This document shows positions 7,442 to 13,917 of a stretch of DNA of 14,909 bases, one piece after another. Position 1 is the first letter of the stretch. The number at the start of each line of letters is the position of its first letter. Made by a program: the position numbers and the translations under genes. Where the stretch lies: assembly GCA_002451855.1 (NCBI GenBank), contig DKDS01000096.1:518-15426 (forward strand), given 5' to 3'. The notes beneath the pieces are model-generated. The model did no database searches and was not told the DNA's origin. It saw only the letters and a program-made list of their open reading frames with translations. This DNA comes from Ruminococcaceae bacterium UBA6842. GTDB taxonomy: Bacteria; Bacillota; Clostridia; Oscillospirales; Acutalibacteraceae.

Positions 7442-8695
7442 TTAATAGCTTGATGTATCGGGTTGAATGTTACGGACAGAATCGTAGCTTTCGTTTAATT
7501 CATCAATCAGTGAATCCATTATGGGATTTCCGGTTTTTGTATGCACGCAGATAACATTTGTGCAAAACTTTAAAATGTCTTTTTTGGTTTTAGAATAAAA
7601 ATAAGTGAGAAATCCGTCATCATCGTTAAAATCATAAAAAACCATTGTATCATTCACTACGGATTCAACCGGTGCCTTAATACGGCTTGAGTAATTAAAT
7701 CTTGATTTTCTCTCTTCAAAAGCTTCGTTTATCATAGCGCTTAATTTATTGTAAATTGCCTTATTATGTTCTGTGATTCGTCTGATAACATATTCGGCAT
7801 TTTTGCTTTTGACTTCTATCAGCCTTTCAAGCACCTCTCCTATATATGGGTAAATGAATTTTTGCCGTATTCCGAATTGGTCTGTAATTTCAAACTCCTC
7901 GGTGAAATACTTTAAAACCTCATTTTCGGAAAGAACTATTTCCTCAATTACTCTTTCATCATAATAATCGTACACATCTGTAGGAGGTTGGGGATAACGG
8001 CACTTTTGATATAAAAAAGGAATTTCTCTTGCTTTAAGTGCGGTAAGCATATTATAATCCTTATTTTCCATAGCAAGCGCAATCATTTTTTGTCTGAGAC
8101 CGCGCTCCTCGCAGTGATATTTAAGGTCGATGCCGAGAAAATCACGCGAGCTGATTTCACGCCTTTTAATGCTTGTTCCGGCGCAGAAGCCGTAAATATG
8201 ATCCTTTATATCATGATTACTGTCATCAACGAACCATATGTATTTCTTATCGGTTAAATATTTGAGAAAGTCATAATTTTTAAATTCAAGCGCGTAATCA
8301 ATGACAGTTTTATTGTATTCGTCGGAATTAAGTATGAGATTATCGCTGCGGTTAATATATTCTTCCCATTTATCTTTATCATTTGAAAAAGCAATTTCGT
8401 AATTTGTAACATGGCCGCTTATGGGCTGATAGCGCTTTCCGGCAGTAATAATTTCCTCGCACGAGACCTCCAAAAGCTCACAAAATATCGGCAAATCTGA
8501 CAGTTGAATCGATTTTTCGCCCTTTATCATTTGAGACATACGGTTCGCCAAATTGCCGAGCTGCTTATCGGTATAGCTATGGTTAAACTGCTTTTCAAGA
8601 TAAGCCTTACAAAATTGTCTTGTGTTTTTATATTTTGCCAAAATAAGTCCGCAGAGGTATTTGCCGATTTTAGCATTGTCTTCTACAGTGAACAT
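7442..8695 (-). CDS. XRE-like helix-turn-helix protein with large ankyrin-like C-terminal region
   Basis: A 417-residue predicted cytosolic protein with no membrane segment. The N-terminal 90 residues resemble a Cro/CI-type helix-turn-helix: MSQMIKGEKSIQLSDLPIFC followed by ELLEVSCEEIITAGK matches the usual recognition-helix and following-helix pattern, with an atypical insert before it. The remaining 320 residues are unassigned, but two stretches, VIDYALEFKNYDFLKYLTDK and MIALAMENKDYNMLTALKAR, have the A-x-E-x-x-x-x-x-x-L-x-x-L rhythm of degenerate ankyrin repeats. I choose ATG at 8695 because AGGAGG (8702-8707 on the minus strand) lies 6 bases before it; a longer TTG start at 8710 would put that site inside the coding sequence. 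A dedicated promoter lies upstream. The gene is noticeably A/T-rich. It may be a transcription regulator that senses through protein contacts, or a remnant of a mobile region; the function is unknown. Confidence 0.75.
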   Translation of the reverse strand: MFTVEDNAKIGKYLCGLILAKYKNTRQFCKAYLEKQFNHSYTDKQLGNLANRMSQMIKGEKSIQLSDLPIFCELLEVSCEEIITAGKRYQPISGHVTNYEIAFSNDKDKWEEYINRSDNLILNSDEYNKTVIDYALEFKNYDFLKYLTDKKYIWFVDDSNHDIKDHIYGFCAGTSIKRREISSRDFLGIDLKYHCEERGLRQKMIALAMENKDYNMLTALKAREIPFLYQKCRYPQPPTDVYDYYDERVIEEIVLSENEVLKYFTEEFEITDQFGIRQKFIYPYIGEVLERLIEVKSKNAEYVIRRITEHNKAIYNKLSAMINEAFEERKSRFNYSSRIKAPVESVVNDTMVFYDFNDDDGFLTYFYSKTKKDILKFCTNVICVHTKTGNPIMDSLIDELNESYDSVRNIQPDTSSY

Positions 8696-8722
8696 ACACG
8701 CCCTCCTCAATAAACTAATTGT

Positions 8723-8750
8723 ATTTTAGCATATTTTGGAAATTTCTCAA
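8723..8750 (-). promoter_or_regulatory. Promoter for the helix-turn-helix/ankyrin-like gene
   Basis: Read on the minus strand, TTGAGA (8750-8745), a 16-base spacer and TAAAAT (8728-8723) with an extended TGC just before the -10 box predict a start near 8716, about 20 bases before the ATG at 8695. Confidence 0.6.
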
Positions 8751-8831
8751 CCTTGTATTTGCATATAGATTTTGAAGCTCTGAAATTAAGTATTAAAAAT
8801 ATATACATAAAGCATATATTTTTTTAATAAT

Positions 8832-8874
8832 AAAAAATGACGGCTTGCCTCAGTCTATCGGGCAGCCGTCATTT
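8832..8874 (-). terminator. Intrinsic terminator of the zinc-ribbon polytopic membrane protein gene
   Basis: The stem AAATGACGGC (8835-8844) pairs with GCCGTCATTT (8865-8874) and extends inward through TGCC/GGCA with one bulged base. On the minus strand it is followed by a T-rich stretch. It lies 23 bases past the stop codon at 8898 and separates this gene from the promoter of the helix-turn-helix gene. Confidence 0.8.
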
Positions 8875-8897
8875 CGTTATATTCTGTTCGTCTTTAA

Positions 8898-9872
8898 TTA
8901 CTGATTAACTTCGGCTTCGGTTGAAACCGTATCCATACGGTAAAGCTTGTTTAAGCTGTTTTGTTTTTTTAAGCTGTTTTTAACCGTCGGAACCGCACCG
9001 ACTGCCGTGAAAGCATAAAGCAAAATAAGGCTCGGAAGATAATTACACCAAATTATACCGCCTGTAAAGAACGCGTTGTTATATATCCTGAAGCAGTCAA
9101 ACACACTGTAATCGGTATATTCCTTCGCAAGCATAATCGCGGAATCAAGCTGATAGCTTAAAAATACCATAATAAACATAATAATGCAGGAAATAATTGC
9201 GCCCGTCTTAGACATTTTACCGCCCAGCATTTCATAACCCTTGAGTGTGCATACACCCATAACAACGCCCGAAATCGCCGCAACATAACCAAGTTGACTT
9301 ATAATAAGTATTGCCGCCGCGCCCAAAAGCGAGCCTAAAAGCGCTCCGACAAAGCCGCCTATAATATTTTCGTTTTTCGCTTCGTTTTCCCTTATACGGT
9401 TTTCGCTGTCCGCAAGACATTCGGAATAGCAGGCGGGACAGAGAAGGGAAGCGCTGTTATATGTATAATAAATGCCCAAATCGGCGCTGTTACCGCATAC
9501 CTGACAGCAATTCTCGGCTCCTGCGCTTTTCAGGTAGGCTGTAATAACCTCAATCCCGACGCGCAATCCTTTATTTACAGTGGTTTTTAAGGTTAAAAAT
9601 TGCTTTATGTTAAAGTCAATGCGGTAACCGTTTACTCTGCCGCCCGCGCAAAACGACTTATTCTGCTTTACAAAAGCTTGCAGAGCGCTGTTTTCGGGCG
9701 CCTGACCGTTTATTTTTACAAAGACGGACACCTGCACGGTCTTACCTCCGAATATAGGCGAAACAGTGACATTATAGCCGCCGTAAGTACCGTATAATAC
9801 ACCGCTTTCCGTATCTGCGGAAAGACCCGACTGCGCCGCAAACGGCATTAAAGTGTTCAAATAAGCGTTCAT
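8898..9872 (-). CDS. Zinc-ribbon-containing polytopic membrane protein, function unknown
   Basis: A 324-residue protein I do not recognise as a named family. The N-terminal 115 residues are soluble and mixed alpha/beta. A zinc-ribbon-like motif follows at C123-x2-C126 and C145-x2-C148, then a short charged, Glu/Asn-rich linker. About four hydrophobic segments occupy residues 165-290: a Gly/Ala-rich pair (GGFVGALLGSLLGAAAILII onward), then segments around IISCIIMFIMVFLSY and LPSLILLYAFTAVG. The tail is polar. A ribosome-binding site AAGGAGAT about 9 bases before the ATG supports the start. It lies 60 bases after the Lrp-type gene on the same strand with no terminator in between, so co-transcription is likely. 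The layout suggests a membrane protein whose cytosolic domain binds metal or a partner; no catalytic residues are visible. Confidence 0.75.
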   Translation of the reverse strand: MNAYLNTLMPFAAQSGLSADTESGVLYGTYGGYNVTVSPIFGGKTVQVSVFVKINGQAPENSALQAFVKQNKSFCAGGRVNGYRIDFNIKQFLTLKTTVNKGLRVGIEVITAYLKSAGAENCCQVCGNSADLGIYYTYNSASLLCPACYSECLADSENRIRENEAKNENIIGGFVGALLGSLLGAAAILIISQLGYVAAISGVVMGVCTLKGYEMLGGKMSKTGAIISCIIMFIMVFLSYQLDSAIMLAKEYTDYSVFDCFRIYNNAFFTGGIIWCNYLPSLILLYAFTAVGAVPTVKNSLKKQNSLNKLYRMDTVSTEAEVNQ

Positions 9873-9899
9873 AATTTAATATCTCCTTAAAAATTACAT

Positions 9900-9928
9900 T
9901 TGACAAAAGAACATTTGTTCTGTATAAT
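9900..9928 (+). promoter_or_regulatory. Perfect consensus promoter with LexA-like palindrome in the spacer, antisense to the Lrp gene
   Basis: TTGACA (9900-9905), a 17-base spacer and TATAAT (9923-9928) match the housekeeping consensus at every position. The spacer contains the palindrome AGAACATTTGTTCT (9908-9921), whose core GAAC-N4-GTTC fits the Bacillus/Clostridium LexA (DinR) box. Transcription would start near 9935, exactly at the end of the Lrp-type gene and antisense to all of it; the next + strand gene begins at 10475. No short + strand gene is evident directly downstream. Confidence 0.6.
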
Positions 9929-9932
9929 TGAC

Positions 9933-10388
9933 TTACATTGATTTCTCGGCAATCTTTTCTATTCCGATACCTCTTGGCGGTTGGGGAGTGGAAAAGGCTA
10001 TCTGCGTCTCGGTATGGCCGTAATTGTTAAGGTCGCCCACAAATAAATCCAAATCCTCCGTTGTCGCAAACGCAACCTTGATAAGCTGTGAATACTGACC
10101 CGTAACACAGCTGCATTCAAGCACATTCGGATGTGCTTTTATATATGGGTAAAACTCGGGCTTCAGCTTTGGGTCAAGGTCAAGCTTAACAAAAGCAATT
10201 ATCGGGAAACCGACCTTTTTAAGGTCTATATTCACGGTATAAGAGCTTATTATGCCCTCCTTTTCAAGCTTTTCTATTCTTGCCGCGGTAGCGGGCGAAG
10301 AAAGGTACACCTGCTCTGCCAGTACCTTAAGGGGCATTCTGGCATTCTTTTGTAAAAGAGTTATGATTTTTAAATCTATCGCGTCCAT
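9933..10388 (-). CDS. Lrp/AsnC family transcriptional regulator
   Basis: A 151-residue DNA-binding regulator of normal family length. Residues 1-60 are the AsnC-type winged helix-turn-helix (MDAIDLKIITLLQKNARMPL, then LAEQVYLSSPATAARIEKLE). Residues 65-140 are the ligand-binding RAM domain, with the characteristic CSCVTGQYSQLIKVAFATTEDLDLFV region. Lrp/AsnC proteins typically sense amino acids and regulate their metabolism; the effector here cannot be deduced. AGGTGAA before the ATG and an own promoter upstream support the start. The next minus-strand gene, a membrane protein, follows after 60 bases without a terminator and may be co-transcribed. A perfect consensus promoter just past the stop codon would produce an antisense transcript across the whole gene. 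Confidence 0.92.
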   Translation of the reverse strand: MDAIDLKIITLLQKNARMPLKVLAEQVYLSSPATAARIEKLEKEGIISSYTVNIDLKKVGFPIIAFVKLDLDPKLKPEFYPYIKAHPNVLECSCVTGQYSQLIKVAFATTEDLDLFVGDLNNYGHTETQIAFSTPQPPRGIGIEKIAEKSM

Positions 10389-10419
10389 AATTTCACCTGC
10401 CGGATGTTTAACTGAAATT

Positions 10420-10448
10420 ATAATATAATATTTTTAGAACACAGTCAA
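10420..10448 (-). promoter_or_regulatory. Promoter of the Lrp/AsnC-type regulator gene
   Basis: Read on the minus strand, TTGACT (10448-10443), a 17-base spacer and TATTAT (10425-10420) predict a start near 10413, about 25 bases before the ATG at 10388. The same A/T-rich gap contains two TATAAT hexamers on the + strand (10419-10424, 10424-10429) facing the SLOG gene, but neither has a convincing -35 box. Confidence 0.6.
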
Positions 10449-10474
10449 TAAAAAATTAATTTGGGTGGTGCAAA

Positions 10475-11017
10475 ATGAATAACAATAATATTTCCCCGGA
10501 AAAAAGCTGTTGCTTTACAGGATACCGACCCTCGAAATTCCCGTTCCCCTTAGAAGAGGGAAACAGGGATTACACCGATTTTGAAAATTCGCTTACCAAT
10601 ACAATACTCTCCGTTACAGATGAAAATTGCCGTACCTTTTATACGGGTATGGCAATGGGCTTTGATATTATTGCGGCGGAAACGGTATTGCTTTTAAAAA
10701 AGTCACGAAATACCGCCTTTGATTTAAAGCTTGTGTGCGCGGTTCCGTTTAAGGGGCAGGAAAACTGCTACCCCGACGATTGGAAGGAGCGCTACAACAG
10801 AATACTCGAGGGCTGCGACAAAAAAATTGTTTTATCCGAAAAATATTATCCGGGCTGTTACTTCAAGCGCAATCACTATATGGTGGATAAAAGCAATTTT
10901 GTAGTAACCTGGTTCGACGGCAGGAGCGGCGGAACCAAGGAGACCGTAGATTATGCGCTAAGGCAGGGGAAAAGAATAATTAACCTCGCCGCCCCGACCC
11001 AGCTCAGCATTATTTAA
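10475..11017 (+). CDS. SLOG family protein, DUF1273 (YpsA-like)
   Basis: A 180-residue protein of the DUF1273/YpsA branch of the SLOG superfamily, a Rossmann-like fold thought to bind nucleotide-type ligands. The markers are CCFTGYRPSKFPFP at about 12-25, the glycine-rich FYTGMAMGFDIIAAE at 55-69, a VPFKGQE segment near 90, and the closing MVDKSNFVVTWFDGRSGGTK, then VDYALRQGKRIINL. Length is normal for the family. The biochemical function of YpsA-type proteins is not settled; in Bacillus and Staphylococcus they have been linked to cell division and stress. A GGTGGTG ribosome-binding site precedes the ATG. The proximal promoter is weak, so the antisense promoter at 9900 could also supply transcript. 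Its 3' end overlaps the convergent PAP2-like gene by 8 bases. Confidence 0.88.
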   Translation: MNNNNISPEKSCCFTGYRPSKFPFPLEEGNRDYTDFENSLTNTILSVTDENCRTFYTGMAMGFDIIAAETVLLLKKSRNTAFDLKLVCAVPFKGQENCYPDDWKERYNRILEGCDKKIVLSEKYYPGCYFKRNHYMVDKSNFVVTWFDGRSGGTKETVDYALRQGKRIINLAAPTQLSII

Positions 11018-11576
11018 CAATCAATACCGATATAAGCATACATACAACGGGAATTATACTTCCGCTTATAAGCTGGCTTAAGGTATGCCTTTTCATTTTA
11101 AGCGACGCTTCAAACACCGGTATAAGCAGGAAATACCCACATGCGCACAGAGGACTTAAATAATATGTAAGCAGTGTTACAGGTCCCGAAATTCCGCAGG
11201 CGTGACCGCTGCTTTTTCTTTTTAAAATAAACGAGCTTAAGGCAATCATAATGCCCGACAAAAGATAGGTAAGATACAGCACACGCTCGCCCTTAGAGCC
11301 GCCGCTTGCAAAGGAACAGACAGTTCCCGCAATATATCCTACAACCGCAAAAACTATCGCGAGCGAGCGCTGAAACCTCCGCCTTTCGTCCTTTTGCTTT
11401 ACAAGACTTACGGGATAAGCCAAAAGCGGCAATACGGTAAGCGTGAGAATTGCCGTCCAAAAGTGCCGTGCGTTTACAAAAAAGCCGTTCTTCATAAAAT
11501 AAAGCATAAGAACGGTTACAAGGGCGGCTATCGGCGCCACCGTGATAATGCGTATAAGCTTGCAGATTTTGTTCAT
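11010..11576 (-). CDS. PAP2-like integral membrane protein
   Basis: A 188-residue membrane protein with five or six hydrophobic segments. Two features recall the type 2 phosphatidic acid phosphatase fold: RKSSGHACGISGP near residue 125, like the PSGH motif, and LKMKRHTLSQLISG near the C-terminus, like the R-H motif on the last helices. The aspartate that normally follows the second histidine by four residues is replaced by Gln in HTLSQ, so the catalytic set is not canonical. I place the start at ATG 11576, preceded by GGTGAAG and a promoter; the frame stays open upstream to 11771, but that extension would run through a terminator into the next gene. If active, it might dephosphorylate lipid phosphates at the membrane. 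It overlaps the convergent SLOG gene by 8 bases. Confidence 0.7.
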   Translation of the reverse strand: MNKICKLIRIITVAPIAALVTVLMLYFMKNGFFVNARHFWTAILTLTVLPLLAYPVSLVKQKDERRRFQRSLAIVFAVVGYIAGTVCSFASGGSKGERVLYLTYLLSGIMIALSSFILKRKSSGHACGISGPVTLLTYYLSPLCACGYFLLIPVFEASLKMKRHTLSQLISGSIIPVVCMLISVLIVK

Positions 11577-11592
11577 TTTCTTCACCGCGTTT

Positions 11593-11621
11593 ATTTTACA
11601 GCTTTTTAATCCCGTCGGCAA
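11593..11621 (-). promoter_or_regulatory. Promoter of the PAP2-like gene
   Basis: Read on the minus strand, TTGCCG (11621-11616), a 17-base spacer and TAAAAT (11598-11593) predict a start about 10 bases before the ATG at 11576. It lies directly after the terminator of the YetF-type gene, supporting the shorter start for the PAP2-like protein, though the resulting leader is very short. Confidence 0.45.
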
Positions 11622-11649
11622 TGAACCGTACCTTTTTCGGTCTCTAAAA

Positions 11650-11690
11650 GTAAAAAAGAAAGGTAGAGAGCCGTAAGGACGCTCTCTACC
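11650..11690 (-). terminator. Intrinsic terminator of the YetF/DUF421 gene
   Basis: A perfect 10-bp stem, GGTAGAGAGC (11662-11671) with GCTCTCTACC (11681-11690), has a 9-base loop. On the minus strand it is followed by TTTCTTTTTTAC. It lies 10 bases past the stop codon of the YetF-type gene. Confidence 0.9.
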
Positions 11691-11700
11691 GCAAGTGGAA

Positions 11701-12405
11701 TTATTCAAAAATATCGTTATCCTGCTTATCGTCGTTATTTTTAAACACAGATAAATTTCCCGATTTATCAAGTATACCGAGATAAACCTCGGCTTCTTTT
11801 TTTATGCCCTGAACCTTAAGCTCGTTTTTAAGCCAGTTTGTATCCTTGCCGCAGCTCTTCAAATTCTTTTCTAAAACCTTGCCGTCCATAATAACATTAT
11901 AGTATACGCTTTCGCTTGCCGGAACAATATTGAGATCCTCGGGCGTCGCCGGTTTTTTAGCGGCGGCAGGCATAAAGCTTATTTTTCCGCTTGCCTCCAT
12001 AACCGCCGTATCAACCGCCGAAAGGTCATAAAAGCCGTTTAACCTGCACTGCATCAGAAATTCGTTTAAATCAAGACGGCACTTTTTAAAGTTTTTGCGG
12101 TAAAGCTTACCGTTTTCCATAAGAATAACCGAATGACCGAACACCAGCCGCCTTAACGCTATACTCTTAGAGCTTGCAACCGAGACCGCAAAAGAAATTA
12201 CAGCATATACGATCATTGCAGTGAGCGGCTGTTCGGGATTTTCAAGCTCCGTCGCCATTTCCGCGGCAATAGAGCCTATTGTTATACTTACGATATAATC
12301 AAACATATTAAGCTCGGATAACTGTTTGTTTCCGACCAATTTTGTTAACAAAAATAACACAATAAGCGAAACAACAGATGTTATAATAACCTTAATGATT
12401 TCCAT
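11701..12405 (-). CDS. YetF/DUF421 family membrane protein
   Basis: A 234-residue protein with the DUF421 (YetF/YrbG/YdfR) layout. Three N-terminal hydrophobic helices lie in residues 1-80, containing the signature LLTKLVGNKQLSELNMFDYI, then VSITIGSIAAEMA. A cytosolic portion of two alpha/beta units follows, with the hallmark VILMENGKLYRKNFKKCRLD and LMQCRLNGFYDLSAVDTAVME. In Bacillus subtilis, members such as YetF and YdfS are spore-associated proteins; elsewhere their role is unknown. The ATG is preceded by GAGGTGG. The 3' end carries a strong terminator, so this is a single-gene unit. It is divergent from the Re-citrate synthase operon with about 120 bases between them; I see only a weak candidate promoter on this strand (TTGCGT-18-TAAATA). 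Confidence 0.88.
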   Translation of the reverse strand: MEIIKVIITSVVSLIVLFLLTKLVGNKQLSELNMFDYIVSITIGSIAAEMATELENPEQPLTAMIVYAVISFAVSVASSKSIALRRLVFGHSVILMENGKLYRKNFKKCRLDLNEFLMQCRLNGFYDLSAVDTAVMEASGKISFMPAAAKKPATPEDLNIVPASESVYYNVIMDGKVLEKNLKSCGKDTNWLKNELKVQGIKKEAEVYLGILDKSGNLSVFKNNDDKQDNDIFE

Positions 12406-12471
12406 TTTGCCACCTCACGCAGATATTTACCTTATTTTGTGCATAAAACGCAAAAATATCCGTTGCGGCTA

Positions 12472-12500
12472 TTGACAAAGGCAAAGAATTTAAGTATAAT
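12472..12500 (+). promoter_or_regulatory. Perfect consensus promoter of the Re-citrate synthase operon
   Basis: TTGACA (12472-12477), a 17-base spacer and TATAAT (12495-12500) match the consensus exactly, predicting a start near 12507 and a leader of only about 28 bases. An inverted repeat at the predicted start suggests that this very strong promoter is held in check by a repressor. Confidence 0.85.
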
Positions 12501-12517
12501 TGTATACATTAATACAA
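12500..12517 (+). promoter_or_regulatory. Probable operator for the GntR/FCD regulator
   Basis: TTGTAT (12500-12505) and ATACAA (12512-12517) are a perfect 6-bp inverted repeat with a 6-base spacer; a GTATAC palindrome lies within its left side. It overlaps the end of the -10 box and the predicted transcription start. Operators of GntR-family proteins are typically dyads with GT and AC elements, and such a regulator is the second gene of this operon. Binding by that protein is an inference. Confidence 0.5.
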
Positions 12518-12534
12518 ATCAGGGGATGAGAGCT

Positions 12535-13902
12535 TTGCTTGAAATTTCAAACAAGACAAATTTGCTTGAGCAGGACAATTATAAATATTCTTTGCAGGAT
12601 GTTTCGGAGCCTAATTTATACAGAGAGTTTTATACATACGAGGAAGTGCCGAAGGTTGCGTTCAATCACCGCAGAGTGCCTATCGGTATGCCTAAGGATA
12701 TTTGGATAACCGATACCTCGCTGCGCGACGGTCAGCAATCGGTGGAGCCTTACACCGTAGAGCAAATCGTAAACCTTTACAAGCTTATGTCAAAGCTCGG
12801 CGGTCCTTACGGAATTATAAGACAGACAGAATTTTTCGTTTACAGCAAAAAGGACCGGGAAGCTATCGAAAAATGTCAGGAATTAGGTCTTAAATTCCCC
12901 GAAATCACAACCTGGATAAGAGCGAGCAAGGAGGACTTTAAGCTTGTGCGCGACCTCGGTATCCGTGAAACGGGAATATTGGTTTCGTGCAGTGACTATC
13001 ACATTTTCAAAAAGCTTAAAATGACAAGAAGTCAGGCTATGAAAACATATCTTGACGCCGTATCGGAAGCCTTTGAAGCGGGCGTTATGCCGAGATGCCA
13101 CCTTGAAGATATTACAAGAGCTGATTTTTACGGCTTTGTCGTTCCTTTTGTAAACGAGCTTATGAAGCTTTCAAAGCAGGCTAAAATACCCGTAAGGATC
13201 CGAGCCTGCGACACAATGGGCTACGGTATTCCGTATCCGGAGGTTGCGTTGCCGAGAAGTGTTCCGGGTATAATCTACGGCTTACAGCATTACTCCGATG
13301 TGCCGAGCGAAATGCTTGAATGGCACGGTCACAACGATTTTTACAAGGCGGTTGCTAACGCTTCCACCGCTTGGCTGTACGGCGCTTCCGCCGTCAACTG
13401 CTCGCTGCTCGGAATAGGCGAGAGAACAGGCAACATTCCGCTTGAGGCTATGGTTATGGAATATGCCTCACTCCGCGGTTCGCTTGACGGTATGGACACC
13501 ACCGCAATTACCGAAATCGCCGAATATTTCGAAAAGGAAATGGGCTACACAATTCCGCCTATGACCCCGTTTGTGGGTAAAAACTTCAATGTAACCAAGG
13601 CAGGCATACACGCCGACGGACTTTTAAAGGATGAAGAAATCTACAATATTTTCGATACCGAAAAAATCCTTAACCGTCCCGCGGCGGTTTCGATAGGTAA
13701 AACAAGCGGACTTGCCGGAATTGCTTATTGGATAAATCATCATTACAGTCTTAAGGGTGATGAAGTCATTGATAAAAAGGACCCGATTGTTATAAAGCTT
13801 AAGGAATGGGTCGATTCCGAATACGAGCAGGGAAGACAGACCGCAATTTCAAACAGCGAGCTTGAAAAGCACTTAAAAGAGCTTTCGGGCGGAAAATTTT
13901 AA
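12535..13902 (+). CDS. Re-type citrate synthase
   Basis: A 455-residue enzyme of the 2-isopropylmalate/homocitrate synthase (HMGL-like TIM-barrel) family that most resembles the Re-citrate synthase described in Clostridium kluyveri; it condenses oxaloacetate with acetyl-CoA to citrate. The metal/substrate motif DTSLRDGQQS has R64 and D65, CDTMGYG follows, and the metal-binding HGHND is at 264-268. Long blocks such as LVSCSDYHIFKKLKMTR and CHLEDITRADFYGFVVPF are what I recall of the Re-citrate group. A downstream aconitase gene supports citrate over homocitrate or isopropylmalate. I prefer the TTG start at 12535 because AGGGG (12521-12525) lies 9 bases before it; the ATG at 12526 directly abuts that site, and longer starts precede the promoter. 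Automatic annotation often mislabels such enzymes as 2-isopropylmalate synthase. Confidence 0.88.
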   Translation: MLEISNKTNLLEQDNYKYSLQDVSEPNLYREFYTYEEVPKVAFNHRRVPIGMPKDIWITDTSLRDGQQSVEPYTVEQIVNLYKLMSKLGGPYGIIRQTEFFVYSKKDREAIEKCQELGLKFPEITTWIRASKEDFKLVRDLGIRETGILVSCSDYHIFKKLKMTRSQAMKTYLDAVSEAFEAGVMPRCHLEDITRADFYGFVVPFVNELMKLSKQAKIPVRIRACDTMGYGIPYPEVALPRSVPGIIYGLQHYSDVPSEMLEWHGHNDFYKAVANASTAWLYGASAVNCSLLGIGERTGNIPLEAMVMEYASLRGSLDGMDTTAITEIAEYFEKEMGYTIPPMTPFVGKNFNVTKAGIHADGLLKDEEIYNIFDTEKILNRPAAVSIGKTSGLAGIAYWINHHYSLKGDEVIDKKDPIVIKLKEWVDSEYEQGRQTAISNSELEKHLKELSGGKF

Positions 13903-13917
13903 AGGAGGACGGCTTTA

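Noticed and set aside
8696..8710. TTG start giving five more residues to the helix-turn-helix protein
   Set aside because: The added codons consist largely of the AGGAGG ribosome-binding site that serves the ATG at 8695.
8797..8821. A/T-only hairpin AAATATAT...ATATATTT followed by T residues, as a + strand terminator
   Set aside because: The stem has no G-C pairs, and no + strand gene ends here; it is probably chance in A/T-rich DNA.
7068..8897. Mobile element or prophage remnant around the A/T-rich genes
   Set aside because: No integrase, transposase, terminal inverted repeats or target-site duplication were seen; only the base composition hints at transfer.
10131..10355. Small + strand reading frame within the Lrp gene as the product of the antisense promoter
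   Set aside because: Its translation shows no domain or ribosome-binding site and is what the opposite strand of a conserved gene would give; an untranslated RNA is more plausible.
11577..11771. N-terminal extension of the PAP2-like protein by 65 codons
   Set aside because: The open stretch crosses a strong terminator and the end of the YetF-type gene, and its translation looks non-coding; the ATG at 11576 begins the first membrane helix.
12439..12534. Longer N-terminus of the Re-citrate synthase from ATG 12439
   Set aside because: It would start upstream of the perfect consensus promoter at 12472-12500, so the codons could not be on the main transcript.
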